64,000 nt of DNA from Polytrichum commune (GCA_950295325.1 OX485806.1:18476001-18540000); one strand, 5' to 3'; shown: positions 23,191 to 35,979, counted from the first letter of the stretch. The notes: generated by a model not told the origin, from the sequence alone. Numbers and translations: made by a program.

Positions 23191-24850
23191 TTTTCAATCT
23201 AATCCCATTGTAACACACATTGTTTACCTTACTGGGGGCAGTCACGGTTGGGTTACTACTTTTGGGTGTCTAACGGAAAAAGGACTTTTTTGGATAACTT
23301 CACATGCTTGGTATGCTTGGATTTGTATTGTGAAGCATATTTTGGATCATACCTACCATTCATACTCCATATTGAGTACACCGACAAAGTTAACTTAGAA
23401 GGAATAGGGTCATCTAAGATATCATTTGGATTCCTTAAAGGACATTTAGGAGTGTTGTCTTAATTGTTCACCTTAGGATCAAGGAATGAAAAGGACAACA
23501 AGAATTAGTCGAAACGATCCCAAATTTTTTCCTCACAATCATCGTTCAAGTGTGTACCAATAGAACCAAAAATGAATTCAATACCAATTGCCCAACTTTA
23601 CATGTGGCACCAAACATGGCCAAAAATACATATGTACACGGCCACATGTAAAAGGAACGTCTAGTATAAGAATTGGACAAAAAAAATTATATGAATGGAC
23701 ACATGACACTTATGCCAAGGTACCAAGATGCAAAACAGGAAATAATTGACCACCAATGCACACCTAAATAACAAAAAATGCCATTGATGTCGCCAAATTG
23801 TAAATTTTTATTTTGGATTCATGCTGCTCTGGAAATCCCGTCACCTTCCCGCTGACGCTTATCCGAGAAGATCCCGGCCGTTGGTTCTCCCCGATTTTTT
23901 GGTAATTAATAAAAATACCCTAAACGTACCCAAATATTGCGAAGCCCTTAAGTCCTTTGTCCCAAAAGTAGTACCTCAATCGTGAATGGACCCTACTACA
24001 AACCTAGCCATCAAATATAGAAGTCACATAACAAGAATGACATGTAAAGGCCCACACACATAAACACTTGCCATATTGTTGCAACCAATGCGGGCCGAGG
24101 GCTATCAAATTATAAGATTGGCTCTCCACAACCTGTACAAGACAAAGTGATGTTATAATTTGTATTGTGCACTTGCTAATTATCTCTAAATATTGTCCCA
24201 AAAATCCACTAAACACGATGTTTGGTAATTGGATATTTTTTCATGATTTTGAGAGTATGTAAGGATGTGGCTTTCAAATAAAAAACAAGAAAAACACAAA
24301 AATGTACCCAATGTGACTTGATTTAGATGAAATAAAGAGATCTACATGGACAACACTAACTTATTTGGCACAAACACATGTCATCGCAATAAAGAATTGA
24401 ACCAGAATTGAACAAACAGCTAGCTAACTTTTAGTTTGATGACCTTATTTAAACCTTAATTTTAACTAGGTGGTGGAGACATGAGATTGATTTACCCTCA
24501 TGTACGTTAGCTTCCTCATAACCGGGCAATGTAGCAACCTCATAACTAATTCTCTTAACTGGGAAATGCATGCACAACATAACCGCCGGGAAGTGTGGCT
24601 AAACCATGATTCTTTCATACTAGCATTTTGATTCAAGTTGATGGCATAATTTCATTGATAAAGTCAATCAAAATGAATTATAGCAAGCCTTGGTATTTGG
24701 GTTGTACAATGCAAAAGCATTCAAGTAGAACATACTCCAAAATAATGTGACAATTATGGTTTTTTGAAGCCCTTCATTTTTGAGACTCAAGAAGTATCCT
24801 TTTTTTCAAAGAACTTGAGTATGAAGTGCAGGCTTTCAACTTGCATAGTA
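23191..24850. other. No gene seen downstream of unit 1
   Basis: Similarity to unit 2 ends at about 23190. Pieces reappear inverted late in the window: 23740-23990 corresponds to 64000-63763, and 24715-24845 to 56585-56455. Otherwise it is AT-rich and without a recognisable gene. Confidence 0.5.
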
Positions 24851-26329
24851 CTTGGGGAGGCGACTATCGGAATTATAGAATATTACGTGAGATAAAAAAG
24901 ACATGGTCAATTTAATTCGTTTAGGGTAAGATTTATAATTTGGTTACATCTACCATAGCATTGGAAATATGTCCCCTACATGATTAAATGGAAAATGGGG
25001 TGATAAATAATTCCTTCATTTTAGTAATCAGTAGAAAAATAAAATAGGGTCATGGACCTCAAGGCGGGCACTAGCGGTATTCTAAAAACGAAGTGCAATA
25101 AAATATAAGGAATTTAATATTCATTTGAGATAAAAATTTAAAGATTTCCATATAAAATATAAGGGGCGAATTAATGTTAACACCTCTTATAAACAAAAAT
25201 ATCATGCAATATAACATGTTTAAGGGACCACGTTTTGCTTCATCAAAGAAGATGGAGGGCTTAATTTAATTCCATAAAGGTTTCTCTTCATTATGGATAC
25301 TTTGAACTTCATTATGTTTAAACGTTGACACGAAGGGGTATATTTGATGTTTGAAATTCTTTTGCAAATGTTGTACGAACTCTTACTATCCTGCAAATGT
25401 TGGACAATTATGTTTCTGAACACACTCAACTTTAAGGTTGCACTCTACTTGTATTCTCCATTACAATCTTGTTGGTGTAATTCACTTCTACTATGTTTCT
25501 TCTTGCCATACCACACAACAATGCCATCCCATTGCTAAAACGCCAATTCACAATGCAACCCCGCCCCCCTTGGCTAAGAATTAATGGCTATTAAAAATTT
25601 GTAAGAAAAATAGGGTATTTAATATTATATTCATTCTAGATTTCTAATTACCAATAGAGTATTAAAATTTTGAGCTCATTAGATTCTGTCTACTTTAAGG
25701 TTTCCAAATATTTATGCTGGAATAGTTATGGGTTTGACTACTTGGATGAAGAAGTGTGCACTTTTTGTCCACATTTGAATTAAGCGCAGTAGTATGGAGG
25801 GAAATGTCGTGGGATTTTTTAAAGGAAAAGAATGTGCTAGTGCTCCTTAGTGGCCGTTGGGTTTTGTAACAACGTTGAACATGTGGGACCTCACTAGATG
25901 CTTGTTTATTTCAGCTTGTATGTTTTGTTATCTCCATGTTTATTGGTAACCCTTTAACTAGTCTTAAGTGCTAATGGTTGTGTTTTGAATGGTACTTTGA
26001 ATGGTTTGAGATTGGTATTACTAATTGAGACCAAATGAATGACAATTTGAATGGTATGGAATGTTTGTTGCTCACATAGTCGGTTTTGCAATGCTATAAT
26101 ATTCTTTCCATTATTTGGTACTTGTATGATTTATTAAAATAATAATGTGCCAAAAATTAGCCTCTATAAACAATTACAATAAATATAGGGTGCTAGAAAA
26201 TATGTCAAAGTAGTTTTATATTTACAAATAGGGAGGGAAAAAATATTGAGAGGCTCATAAATATTCCCCCATTAAGTACCCCATTATCACATGTGGTTAC
26301 AAAACGTAAGGGCATGTGATCACCCCAAG
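24851..26329. mobile_element. Long hAT-like element with nested insert
   Basis: Ends CTTGGGGAGGCGACTATCGG and GTGATCACCCCAAG form an inverted repeat. The interior is an inverted relative of 16366-17145, interrupted by roughly 660 bp (about 25055-25720) that begins like the 28121 element (GGCGGGCACTAGCGG). Flanks GCATAGTA and GTGTACTA are a decayed 8-bp duplication at best. The inverted copy at about 56450-56465 lacks the element. Confidence 0.7.
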
Positions 26330-26345
26330 GTGTACTACAATACCC

Positions 26346-26870
26346 CTCGGGGGGGGGGGGCAGTGTGTTGGAAAGTTAAGGATATAGGTGCGAACAACCA
26401 CTATTTTATAGGGGGGTATTACTTTGAATTTTTTTTTTTTTCACATGCTATCATTATGTAAATTTCTACTTTGGGTTAATAAAAAAATGGCTTGCATTAC
26501 TTATAATTCCAAATTACCTAGTATTCCATATCCTATAGTACTTTAAAGATGTCCAGTGCCATTTTTGATACCCTATATTACTCTTAAGTCCATTTATAAT
26601 TTTTAGCCCCCATGTTTTTAAAATACCCTATCATTTGTTCGCACGTGTATTGCTACTCCAACCAATGACTACCCCCCCCCCCCGAGATCCAATCGAATAT
26701 TCATAGAAGGTTGCGGAGTTGGAAGTGTACACAATAGAAATGAAACTTAAATGTTTCATATATTTTGAGAACATAATCTATTCCGATTGTAATGCATGTG
26801 TGGCAAAGAGAAGTGTGAACTACTCTTTATTGCTACTACAACCAATGACTGCCCCCCCCCCCCCCCCGAG
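26346..26870. mobile_element. Poly(G)-ended hAT-like element, composite
   Basis: Begins CTC followed by 12 G and ends with 16 C followed by GAG. A perfect 8-bp duplication CAATACCC flanks it (26338-26345, 26871-26878). A second poly(C)-GAG end lies inside at 26672-26686, and between the two ends sits a reversed copy of 2943-3075. The outer part 26346-26686 is closely related to 39943-40291. The empty site is visible at about 56447-56455 (reverse strand). Confidence 0.8.
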
Positions 26871-28120
26871 CAATACCCACAAATGTGGAGTCATTCAAGG
26901 TCATCGCATAGGGTGCAAGAGGTAAATTAGGGCATCCATTTCCTTTGGAAGAGGACCACAAATTTGAACATTATATGTTTTCATGAAATAAGCACCATGA
27001 CTTTTAAGGAAGTGCAATTCTTAAGAATAAACATCAAGTACATCACATGCTTCAATTGGATGCATGTCCTTATGATTATAATATTGGAACGTGTCAAATC
27101 TAATGTTACCATTTTTGGAATTGGATAAGCTAATAGACTTAAGGCAATACAAACATCAAATATAAGCTCAAAAAGCTACAAACTACAACAGTTAAAGTAA
27201 CTCAACTTTGAAAGGGAGGGGAGGGGAGCCACATGAGTGCAAGACCGTTTATTGAAAACCCTTGGATGGGAGAACAAATAACTAAATAATTAAATAATTA
27301 AAATAAATTATGACCAAAATGAAGACATGACATGCAAATCATATACTAAATTAAAGTCTCATATTTGCAAACAATTAAGACTTCCCAAAAAAATTTGTCT
27401 CATTTATGTTTATAGGCTTCAATTTTGCAAATGACAAAAGATGACAATAGCAACATGGGGTATAAGGGATGTTTAGGGTATAATAAACTCCTTATAATAT
27501 ATCCTTTAAAGGGGGGGGGGCATAACATTATTAAGTAGTGTGCGTTAGTTCATGTGGACTCTGAGAATTTAAACATGAGATTCCCCAACCTAGTGCAAAT
27601 TCAAACTTAATCTAAGTCTACATACACTAAGTTGGGACATCCCATGGTTATATTCTTAGGGCCCATATAAATGAACGCACATTGCTTTATAATGTTATGG
27701 GGGAGGGGGTTTCCTTATAATGTACCTACCTCTCCCCCAAAATTTATACTAGCATGACACTTCCCTAAATATTTCTACAAAACTAGGTCTAACAAATGCC
27801 CATCACATGTGTATATAGTTTAAAGCCATATTTTGATCAAATGTCCTTTAGTTCATCCACGTCGTACACCATGGACCATGTTCAGTCCCCCCCCCCCGCC
27901 CCTGCGTTTTCTAAACGACCTTCAAACACTCGAGGCAATAATGTTAAAATAAGGCATTTGGGTGTGATGTGGTTACTTTTTCTTAATTGTGCACCTATAT
28001 ATTGAGCAATTTGTGATTAGGTGTTGCACTAGGTACATATAAGGAGGGGGGGGGACACATGTTTGAAAGAGATTGGACTAGGTTACATCCTCAAAATCTT
28101 GGGGGATGCACTCAACATAC
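26871..28120. other. No gene seen; has an inverted counterpart
   Basis: Reverse-complement similarity to about 56450-55445 with many small changes. G and C tracts here (27512-27520, 27888-27896) differ in length in the counterpart. The longest open frames are short and not shared. Confidence 0.55.
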
Positions 28121-28955
28121 CTCGGGGGGGGGGGGGGGGGGCACTAGCGAAAAACGTAGGAACTACGTGCGATAAAATATAGGGTCTTGTATAAAAATTT
28201 AGCGTAAAATTTGTAAAATTATTAGATGTAGTATAGGGTGCTCTCGGATTGTGAAACATGATTATATGTAATATAGCATTTGACAAAACATGATTAAATT
28301 ACCTAAGTGGTACATATAAACTAGCATGGAGAAAAAGCGATAGTTTCAAAAATTAAATACTTTGCCACCAAAAAAAAAACCGGCCCCACTTTAGACCTTT
28401 CGGAAATCGCATAAATGAAAGAAAAAAATGCCGGCTAATTGCCTAAATACATTAGGAAATGGGGGCTATCAACTGATAAATTTTGCACTCTCTAGGCCCA
28501 CTCTCGGGTAAAAATTGAAAAATCCGAGCTACCTCCAGAAAGCTCGGCAATTAGCCGTTTCCTCTACAGAACTCCCCGGACTCTGCTCCCGCCCTCTCTC
28601 GCCCCCGCCTCCGTCAACCCTAGTTGGCAGACCTCAACTTGGTGCAAGAGTGGCACTCTGCTTCTCCGGGGCCCTGGAACAATCGGAGGATTCGGCTTCC
28701 AAACAATCGAAAACAATCAAGCAATCACCACCGGAAGCCTGGACATATAAGTAATATAGGGTACCATAAAATCAACCATCCAAGAATTTATAATTACCAA
28801 TAGGGTGCAAATAATCACAACAATTTACCATTATTTCAAAAATTAGCATCCCTTATAATCCTTTCTCATAGGTAAATAGCCCCCATTTTAATAGGTCATT
28901 ATCGCAGGTGTATGCAAAATATACAAGGGATTGCCCCCCCCCCCCCCCCCCCGAG
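28121..28955. mobile_element. Poly(G)-ended hAT-like element, 835 bp
   Basis: CTC plus 18 G at the left, 19 C plus GAG at the right, and a perfect 8-bp duplication CAACATAC (28113-28120 and 28956-28963). The reversed duplicate has a single copy of this target (GTATGTTG, 55437-55444) and no element, so the insertion is directly visible. The middle (28380-28755) is strikingly GC-rich. Confidence 0.93.
28380..28755 (+). pseudogene. GC-rich pocket inside the element, possible captured gene piece
   Basis: Composition changes sharply from AT-rich element ends to a GC-rich core, with an open frame at 28515-28754 rich in Ser, Pro and Leu (for example LGARVALCFSGALEQ). Non-autonomous DNA elements that carry host gene fragments are known as Pack-type MITEs. 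I recognise no parent gene, and the frame is not shown to be coding. Confidence 0.35.
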
Positions 28956-29339
28956 CAACATACTAGCCCGTATGGTATCATGTGGGTACCAAAAAATCTT
29001 TGATGAGAGTTTGGCTTCCAAATGTACATATGGGATGGGTATTTGGTGATGAAAAAGATGTATATAGGACTCTTGCATGCACGTGGCTCCCCACTCTCAG
29101 TGAAGAGTGCATCCCAAAGCTTCAATCTTACAAAATACTTTAGACTTAAGAGTTGACAAAATTGGGGAGACTCATGTATTCATTTAAATAACCCACATAC
29201 ATGCACTTTTGATAATCTTAACTAAATGAAGGAAGGTCCCGATATTCAATATAGTTTTTGTTAATGCTTCATCACGGATTTGTTGAATCCACGCAAATTT
29301 GGTTATGTAACTTTATTGAGTGAAATATTGGGTGAGCAT

Positions 29340-30989
29340 TGTAGTAAGTTTTTGCTATCATGGCTCAAAACGACAAAACCCAGGGAACTATGTCTCCAGG
29401 AAGACTAAGATAGTGTCTATAAGGGTTAATGTCACATTGGTTTTAAGGATCACAATAACAATGTAGGACTTTTATCCTTTCATTCCTTCTTTATTCTCCA
29501 CATTCTCCACTCTTATGGTTCGTTCATGCCTCTTTGGTCGTGAGTGATTCTGTCCTATCTTCGGGTAAGTTTCTATCACTCTATGTTTTGACCTACTGCA
29601 GTCGTGAAGCTCAATAGCTTGGACAATAGTCTTTTGGTATCCGGACAATAGTCTTCCAATGGATTTTCATCCTATTGGGGTTAGTATCCTTTGGTGTCCA
29701 CAAAACAACAAGGTAACAACAACAATTCTCATTCCAATAAATTCATTCATCACAAGGGTTCAATTATTCATTTTACTTGCGTTAATATTAATTCAAAGAC
29801 TTATCTCATTCATGAACCATCACACACAGCCTTTCGGTCTGCAATCTCTGCACAACTCAAAATGAGATAAACATGCATGACTATATTCAATATTAACTTA
29901 AAGCTTTAATTAGCCAAGTATTAATCATGCTCAATACTATAATCCACTTCAACCACTCATTTCCCGGTGGGACATCTCAATATCAAATAGTCACCTCATA
30001 TACTAGGTAATGATGAGGATGGCACTCTCAGCCCATGCTTCTTCCACTTTTAGGTTGGGCTCATCTATAATCAAATCCTTAAACTACGCTCATCCTAACC
30101 TAAATACTCTATCTCTTCCTCTGTAGGCATTACACTGAACCTAACTCTCTCAGAACCTCATCTCCTTCTCTCTCTCTTTATCTTTCTCTGTCCCGCTCAA
30201 TGTTGGAGGTTCACGGTCTGGCTGACGCTCAGAGAGATATCGTACGAAAGCCTCTGTAATCTCACTCTTCGGATGTCTCTCAACTAATTGACATGCCTAG
30301 ACCTTCGGACAACTTCTTCAACATCTTTCTCAATTTCCTCTCATGCAGATTATCTCAAGGCTTTCTCAATCTTGAATATTATATTTCCAATTTCTCTGGT
30401 CTGTATCTCCATTCTCTGAGACACATTCACTCGCTCTCCTTGCTACATTCTCTCTTCCTGCCAAATGATTTCGCTCGTATCTGTTCTGTCAGACGGTTCA
30501 TTTCAAATACCATCACATTCTTAAATTCTCTCTCTCGCATTGTGACCTCAATCTCTCGCTTACGTTCTCACTCGCTTCAATCATTCCCTGCACATCATGA
30601 CATTGCTTTCATACACTTGCATACTCCGCAAAAGAACTCAATTACTTTCAAATTTGATTACAGTATCTAAACTTCACTCTATCACAGAGTCGAAGCAAAG
30701 TTTTTCACTCGGCATTTGGCCAATTCTACACATTCTTCGCTTATCAACGACTACTCTAGACTATAGCCAGAAAACACTCTTTGAAAAATGGCCTTCGTTC
30801 TCATTCCGACAATAGTCCTTTATCCTTCCTCCTTTCAGACGGTTGCAACTCCTTTCTGAAACCATTCGGTTGCTAAAACCGCTATGGAAGCTCTTTCATC
30901 CGACTATAGTCCGATATTTCCATCTATTCTTCAAAAAGCTTGATTCAAAAAGTTAGGATTCAGACTATAGCCCAAAAATCTGCTCTACA
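29340..30989. mobile_element. Solo LTR of an LTR retrotransposon
   Basis: 1,650 bp beginning TGTAGTAAG and ending CTCTACA, so TG...CA with TGTAG/CTACA ends. Flanked by a perfect 5-bp duplication AGCAT (29335-29339 and 30990-30994). The reversed copy of this region holds the empty site with one AGCAT (ATGCT at 54463-54467). No internal domain, primer site or second LTR is present, as expected after recombination between two LTRs. Several GACTATAG-type motifs recur at 30757-30970. A 125-codon frame at 30293-30670 lies within the LTR and is probably chance. Confidence 0.88.
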
Positions 30990-30994
30990 AGCAT

Positions 30995-32370
30995 GAAAGA
31001 ACTAATCAAATAACACCCATGTACATGTGATATTCTCAACACTTTTGCATGTTGAGGGATGACTTAATCTTGTGCCACATCAACCTTTTCAAACGTTTCA
31101 ATCAATGTGTTTTTCACATGTGAGACTTCCACTTCATAAATGAATGAGTGAATGAAGATGGTACTAGATCCATTAGATCTCTTGGAAATCACATTATAAA
31201 GCATGACCATGAAACAAACCTAGAAAGAATTGTGCAAAACAATGTTTTAACATTGACAAACAATGGATAGAAAATGAGGATTTAGACAACGATCTGTCCA
31301 ATAAATTTGGTCCAACCTTGCAATTATAGACTTTCAAAAAGCCTTATCTTCTAAAATTCCGTATTAGCCAATATGTGGGAAACACTAGAAAACGAGCCCA
31401 CGTCATTTTGGTAGGGAAGCATTTCCATCAATTGCTTGCTCTATTTGTAACTCACTTGAACCCGACACACAACTCTAGTTACTTCTAATATGTAGACAAC
31501 ATCATATACATGCCCGTAGAATTAAAAATATATGAGAAAAACTCATATGGGAATTAGGAAAACTTTTGGTTTCATAGAATAAATCAAGATGCTACACTCT
31601 TGTGAATGCGGGAACATTTCACAATAACCCACAAGAAAACACAATACTACTATTGCTTCTCTCTTGCACATGCGGCCAACAAAGGTGCCATTGCAAGCTC
31701 CATTCAAACTCAACATAGTGTGCATCAAGGGTCTCCCATACCAAAACGCACGACCATTAAACCCCAACCTAAACCTTACCATACAATTTATCAAATTCAC
31801 AACCTGTACTTCCTAAAGATCTTTCTAGAAACAATAAATGCTAGAATTTTTAAAAAACCAACCACCAATTAGGAGGCCCCTATCTTTTGATATGTGGAAA
31901 TCAACAGTGATCACTATAATAATATAATATAATGTAATATAAACTAAAAATCTCAATTCAAGTAAGACAACCGTTGTCCATGTCGAATTGAGAATTTTTC
32001 GATTTTAGTTTTATTGATCACGGTCGATTTCAACGAATCACACATCAAGGGCCTTCTAAATACCCCAAAACTCACCCAATGTTGGTTGTTAAAGCTTTCA
32101 TATCTGTAATCGTTCAATTAGCAGCACCAAGTCACTTGTATCTCAATGCCACTCAAACGAATCCAACGGGAATCGAACACGGACCACTTGCATGAGGTAA
32201 ACATCCACTTCCAACTACCCAATGAACTCATGAATTGGCATCCACCAAAAGAACCCAAAACCCTATGGATTAAATCATCCACTTCTAAAAATTCCGGTCC
32301 AACTGTATTCAGGTACTTGAATAGTGGTTACTATGATATATATCCTTGAGACGGGGAAAATCCTGCAACA
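30995..32370. other. No supportable gene
   Basis: The first part, to about 31165, is the end of the inverted duplication (counterpart begins at about 54300). Beyond it the sequence is single-copy in this window. Open frames on both strands at 31543-31872 overlap and neither matches a known family. A small inverted-repeat structure lies at about 31905-32022 (TGATCACTATAA...TTATTGATCA type). Confidence 0.45.
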
Positions 32371-32700
32371 CTTCACTAAATAGGATATTTAGTGTTTGAT
32401 TATATCTAATGTTGTGACCATCCTACCATGTTGAACACTACTTTTTGATTTTTTGATAATTAGTGTTAGAAGATATGTTGGAATTCTCCTTTTATCATTT
32501 TTCTTTTTTTCTTTTTCCATATCCTTACTAACACTAAATTCAAACATGTGACTTCCACATATTACCATAGTTGATATTTAGTGTTTGAGTTTACAGTCAA
32601 TGTTACTTACTTTCATAGGGTTATTGATATTTAGTGCATGCGTTTGTGGTTAGTGTATCAAACACTAAATGTCATGTTTAATGTAGTCTTTGTTTTGGCC
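32371..32700. mobile_element. MITE with repeated ATATTTAGTGTTTGA
   Basis: Left end CACTAAATAGGATATTTAGT and right end ATCAAACACTAAATGTCATG form an inverted repeat, and the motif TTTAGTGTTTGA or its complement recurs inside. It is related in its ends to MITE-A but has a different interior. It is non-coding. Exact limits and target duplication were not resolved. Confidence 0.5.
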
Positions 32701-33442
32701 GATATTAAATCAAGGGTGGGTTGAACAAACTCAATGTTCCCGTCGGTCTTGAAGAAGACCAAAGTTCCTATCTATCTATTTGGACTAATAACGTGGCCTT
32801 TCATTACCGACATATGACAGCCATCGTGCATATGACACATTGCTAAATTTAATCCCTAATTGCCAAAACGTGCTTTATTTGGACAGTGTACAAAATCAAA
32901 CTCAGGCTTTCTCGTCGGTCAGGCACTTTTTGCACTATGGATTTTCTACTATAGATTTTATGGGAAGTTAGCTTCATGCATGTTGCAGTCATTCACCAAA
33001 AATTTCTAAGATCTTGGCTCAAAAGTGCTCTTAGAAAAACCAATTCATAAAATTAAGCAACTAAAAAACTTCAACAATCATTGCACTTAGAGTATTACAG
33101 TTCAACTCATCAAAACAAACTTCATCAACACATTGTCAATGTCTTATTTGTAATTGAATTACCGAAGACTTTTGAATTTTTGGTTTCAAATTTTGTACTA
33201 AATATTGGTGATACCAGGGCAATGGCCTGATATGGGTGGTGCAAGGCCTTGCTTTATATTATCTTCCCACTCACCATAGAGTAGTTTTGCTGTCTTTTTG
33301 AACTGAAAACAAGTTTAAGGTGGGTGTGAGGCGAGCTTCTACTTTGAGACTCTTTACCGTCAACTCTACTTGCTAATGAATTCGAGGACCGCGTTCCTGC
33401 GAGCCATGCTAGAAATGAGCCCTCATCCATATGCATCATCCA
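32701..33442. other. No gene seen
   Basis: Single-copy AT-rich sequence up to the start of unit 2. A short stretch (about 32705-32730, TCAAGGGTGGGTTGAA) resembles the 3' part of the LINE-like insert at 55270-55287. Confidence 0.4.
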
Positions 33443-34356
33443 ATTGCATCATCCAATTAACAATTGCAAATAATATATAAAGATATTTCTAGGTTCAAAA
33501 TCATGATTTAGATGAAAAAGTTATAGGAGCTAAAATTGAAGATTCATGTACTTCTTTAAGTGGTCCCATAAGCCCAATGACTATTGAACCTAGAATGGTC
33601 AACGTATCATGAGCTCATAGTGTAATGTCATCATAACACATATAATTTTGGTATCCATTGTTACTGACATTGATATGTACAATTAGATGGCTCACACTAG
33701 CCTACACTATGTTGTATATTTACTAACATAACAACGAATAAGAATTAAAATAAAAAAATACAATAATCTGTAGTTTATTTTATTGTGGTTGATATAAAGA
33801 TGATTGAATAAAGTTACAAGTTTTGTGATCTAGCTCATATTGACCCAAGGTAGCTTATGTGAATAGGCAACCTATTCATAAACAACTAAATTGCACATAG
33901 TAGTAGTGTCCGAGCCTTGTGCTGGGAGGGGCGGGGGGCACCAAGGTTTCATTAGAAAACGATTGGCGATAAAAGAGAGGGAACCATTTATTAATGTGGG
34001 GTGAAGTTTAAAAGTGGAATAGGTCAACATAGGCATCCTTCATATGTATGGTCTACCTTAACGTAAGCCTTCTAATAAGAAGAAAATTTATTGGATTCTA
34101 GACGTAATGAAGAGTGGGTTTAAAGTGTCACAAGTTGTTGGGATCCACCAACATGTCGACATATGTTATTGTCACTTTGTGCAACAATTCACACCTAACT
34201 TTGAGTTGAAGAAGATGGAAAAAACATGAGGAGCTTTGGTCTTCAAGGCACTTCCAAGTTCAATCAAATCAACATGCAAAGGGAGGCAAAATCTGTGTGA
34301 CGACCGACATTGGGATTGAAAGGTTGTCCTTTAAAATTGTCATAGTTACAGACAAC

Positions 34357-34690
34357 CACTAGTAGAATACCATACGAAAAAGAACCATAGTTGTTTTCCC
34401 ATGGCGGGTCTTCTGACCAACCTGATCCGCAGTCGCTACATGACTACATATTTTTGTTTTCTGTTTTGTGACTGATATTTTGAACATGTTTGGGCGTATA
34501 ATATACCGTTGGAAAGGTATTTTTAAGACCTTTCCAACGGTATATTACAAGTACCCAAATTATTAGAATTTCATTTGGTAAACAAAAAAAAAACAAGTTT
34601 GCGTCGTTCAATGACTCCACAACAGGCTGGTCAAAAGAACCGCAATGGGAAAATGAGTGCAATTCTTTTTCACATAGTACTCTACCAGTG
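34357..34690. mobile_element. CACTA-like fold-back element, unit 2 copy
   Basis: Ends CACTAGTAGAATAC and GTACTCTACCAGTG form the outer part of a long inverted repeat. CACTAGTAGA is a familiar terminus of plant CACTA-type elements. Flanks AAC and AAG are a near-match 3-bp duplication. The core holds a perfect 20-bp hairpin (34499-34547). No transposase. Confidence 0.72.
34499..34547. other. Perfect 20-bp stem, 9-base loop hairpin
   Basis: TAATATACCGTTGGAAAGGT at 34499-34518 pairs without mismatch with 34528-34547 across the loop ATTTTTAAG. The unit 1 version has two mismatches. It lies at the centre of the fold-back element, so the whole element can form one extended hairpin. Confidence 0.9.
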
Positions 34691-35575
34691 AAGCCACCCA
34701 CATGTGAACCTCCTAACATTCAAGGTACTTTGTCAAATGAGATACATCAATCACCTTTGTCGTAGCCTTCAACGCTTTCCACAAGCTATGGTCATCACAT
34801 ATTAGTTTCATGGTCCTATTGAGTTATACTTATTTCATATGAGAGGTCTACATTGAGTTTTAATTTGGAATGTTTAAATTACAAATTAGAAAGAGTTGTA
34901 ATGACTCCCATTCACCTACCAAAAGTGAGTCCATAACAAGAACATGGAGACCGACCACTGGTTACAAATGAACTGGTCAAGGTTGAGAAATAACAGGAGC
35001 AAATTCAAGGTGTCGGAAAAATTACCAATCGATTTGTATGAATCTATGAAATATACCTCAAATTAGTGGGGGAAAACTAAAAGATAACTATATGTAACCG
35101 GTTGGACTTGAAAACCACTAAGACTTTGACCGATTAGACCCAAAAATCTCCCCGGACACTAGTCCGGAATGTCCAATTTATAGACCCAATATAATAAGGT
35201 TAATTTATAGTGGTAGAGTGCATCAAAAAGGGCAAAATAATCATCATAACATTATTGAACGACGCGAGTCCTCAAAATATAATAGTGGGATGTTGGGAGC
35301 TTTATTTGAATTTGAGTCTTCTTGCATAACTTTTCGAGGATCCAACTGTTATATTTTGAAGGCCCACATAACAAGAGTTGAACATTGAGTAACAATATGG
35401 TATACATACATGACACTACTATTTGGTTTAGAATGTGTTTTGGTTTGTAGTGTTTTTGAATAAGGGGTCACAACACACAAAAGGCTTGCCTTCACAAAGA
35501 AGATTGTGCTACCATTGGAGAGATGGAAAATGTAATTTTTTACAACTGCCATTTTGTATAAAAAAAATCATATGC

Positions 35576-35979
35576 TACTACACTAACTATTGTATTTAGT
35601 GTCATAGGGTATTCTATGTCACTATGGTAACTTTCCTAATGACACTTCTTGTGAATGGGCTTAAGAGTACTGTCATCCCTACTTACTTTTAGTTCATCCA
35701 CTTTTAGTCTGGTATTATTCTGCATCGTAACATATTCTTTCTAAGTTGTAGTGTCAGGCCTCACATGTATTTTATTCCCTCCCTTGGATAGGAAAATTAT
35801 GTAATAATCGACAACAATTTCAACATTGTAAATCTATACCGTGTAAAGTTTATTACAAGGAAAGACAAATAGTGTTGGGTTTTACATTTAATATTAGTGA
35901 CACAACGTGGGCAGTTTACAAGTAATATCAAGCAAGAGAAATAGAATTGGTGACACTTAATACAATATTTAGTGTAGTA
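35576..35979. mobile_element. MITE-A, complete reference copy (404 bp)
   Basis: Left end TACTACACTAACTATTGTAT and right end ATACAATATTTAGTGTAGTA are inverted repeats of about 27 bp with few mismatches. The interior is non-coding. Many other copies and fragments in the window share its ends and interior. No unambiguous target duplication was found. Confidence 0.82.

Noticed and set aside
30293-30670. 125-codon frame
   Set aside because: It lies fully inside the solo LTR, has low-complexity Ser/Leu/Phe content from a pyrimidine-rich strand, and no family match.
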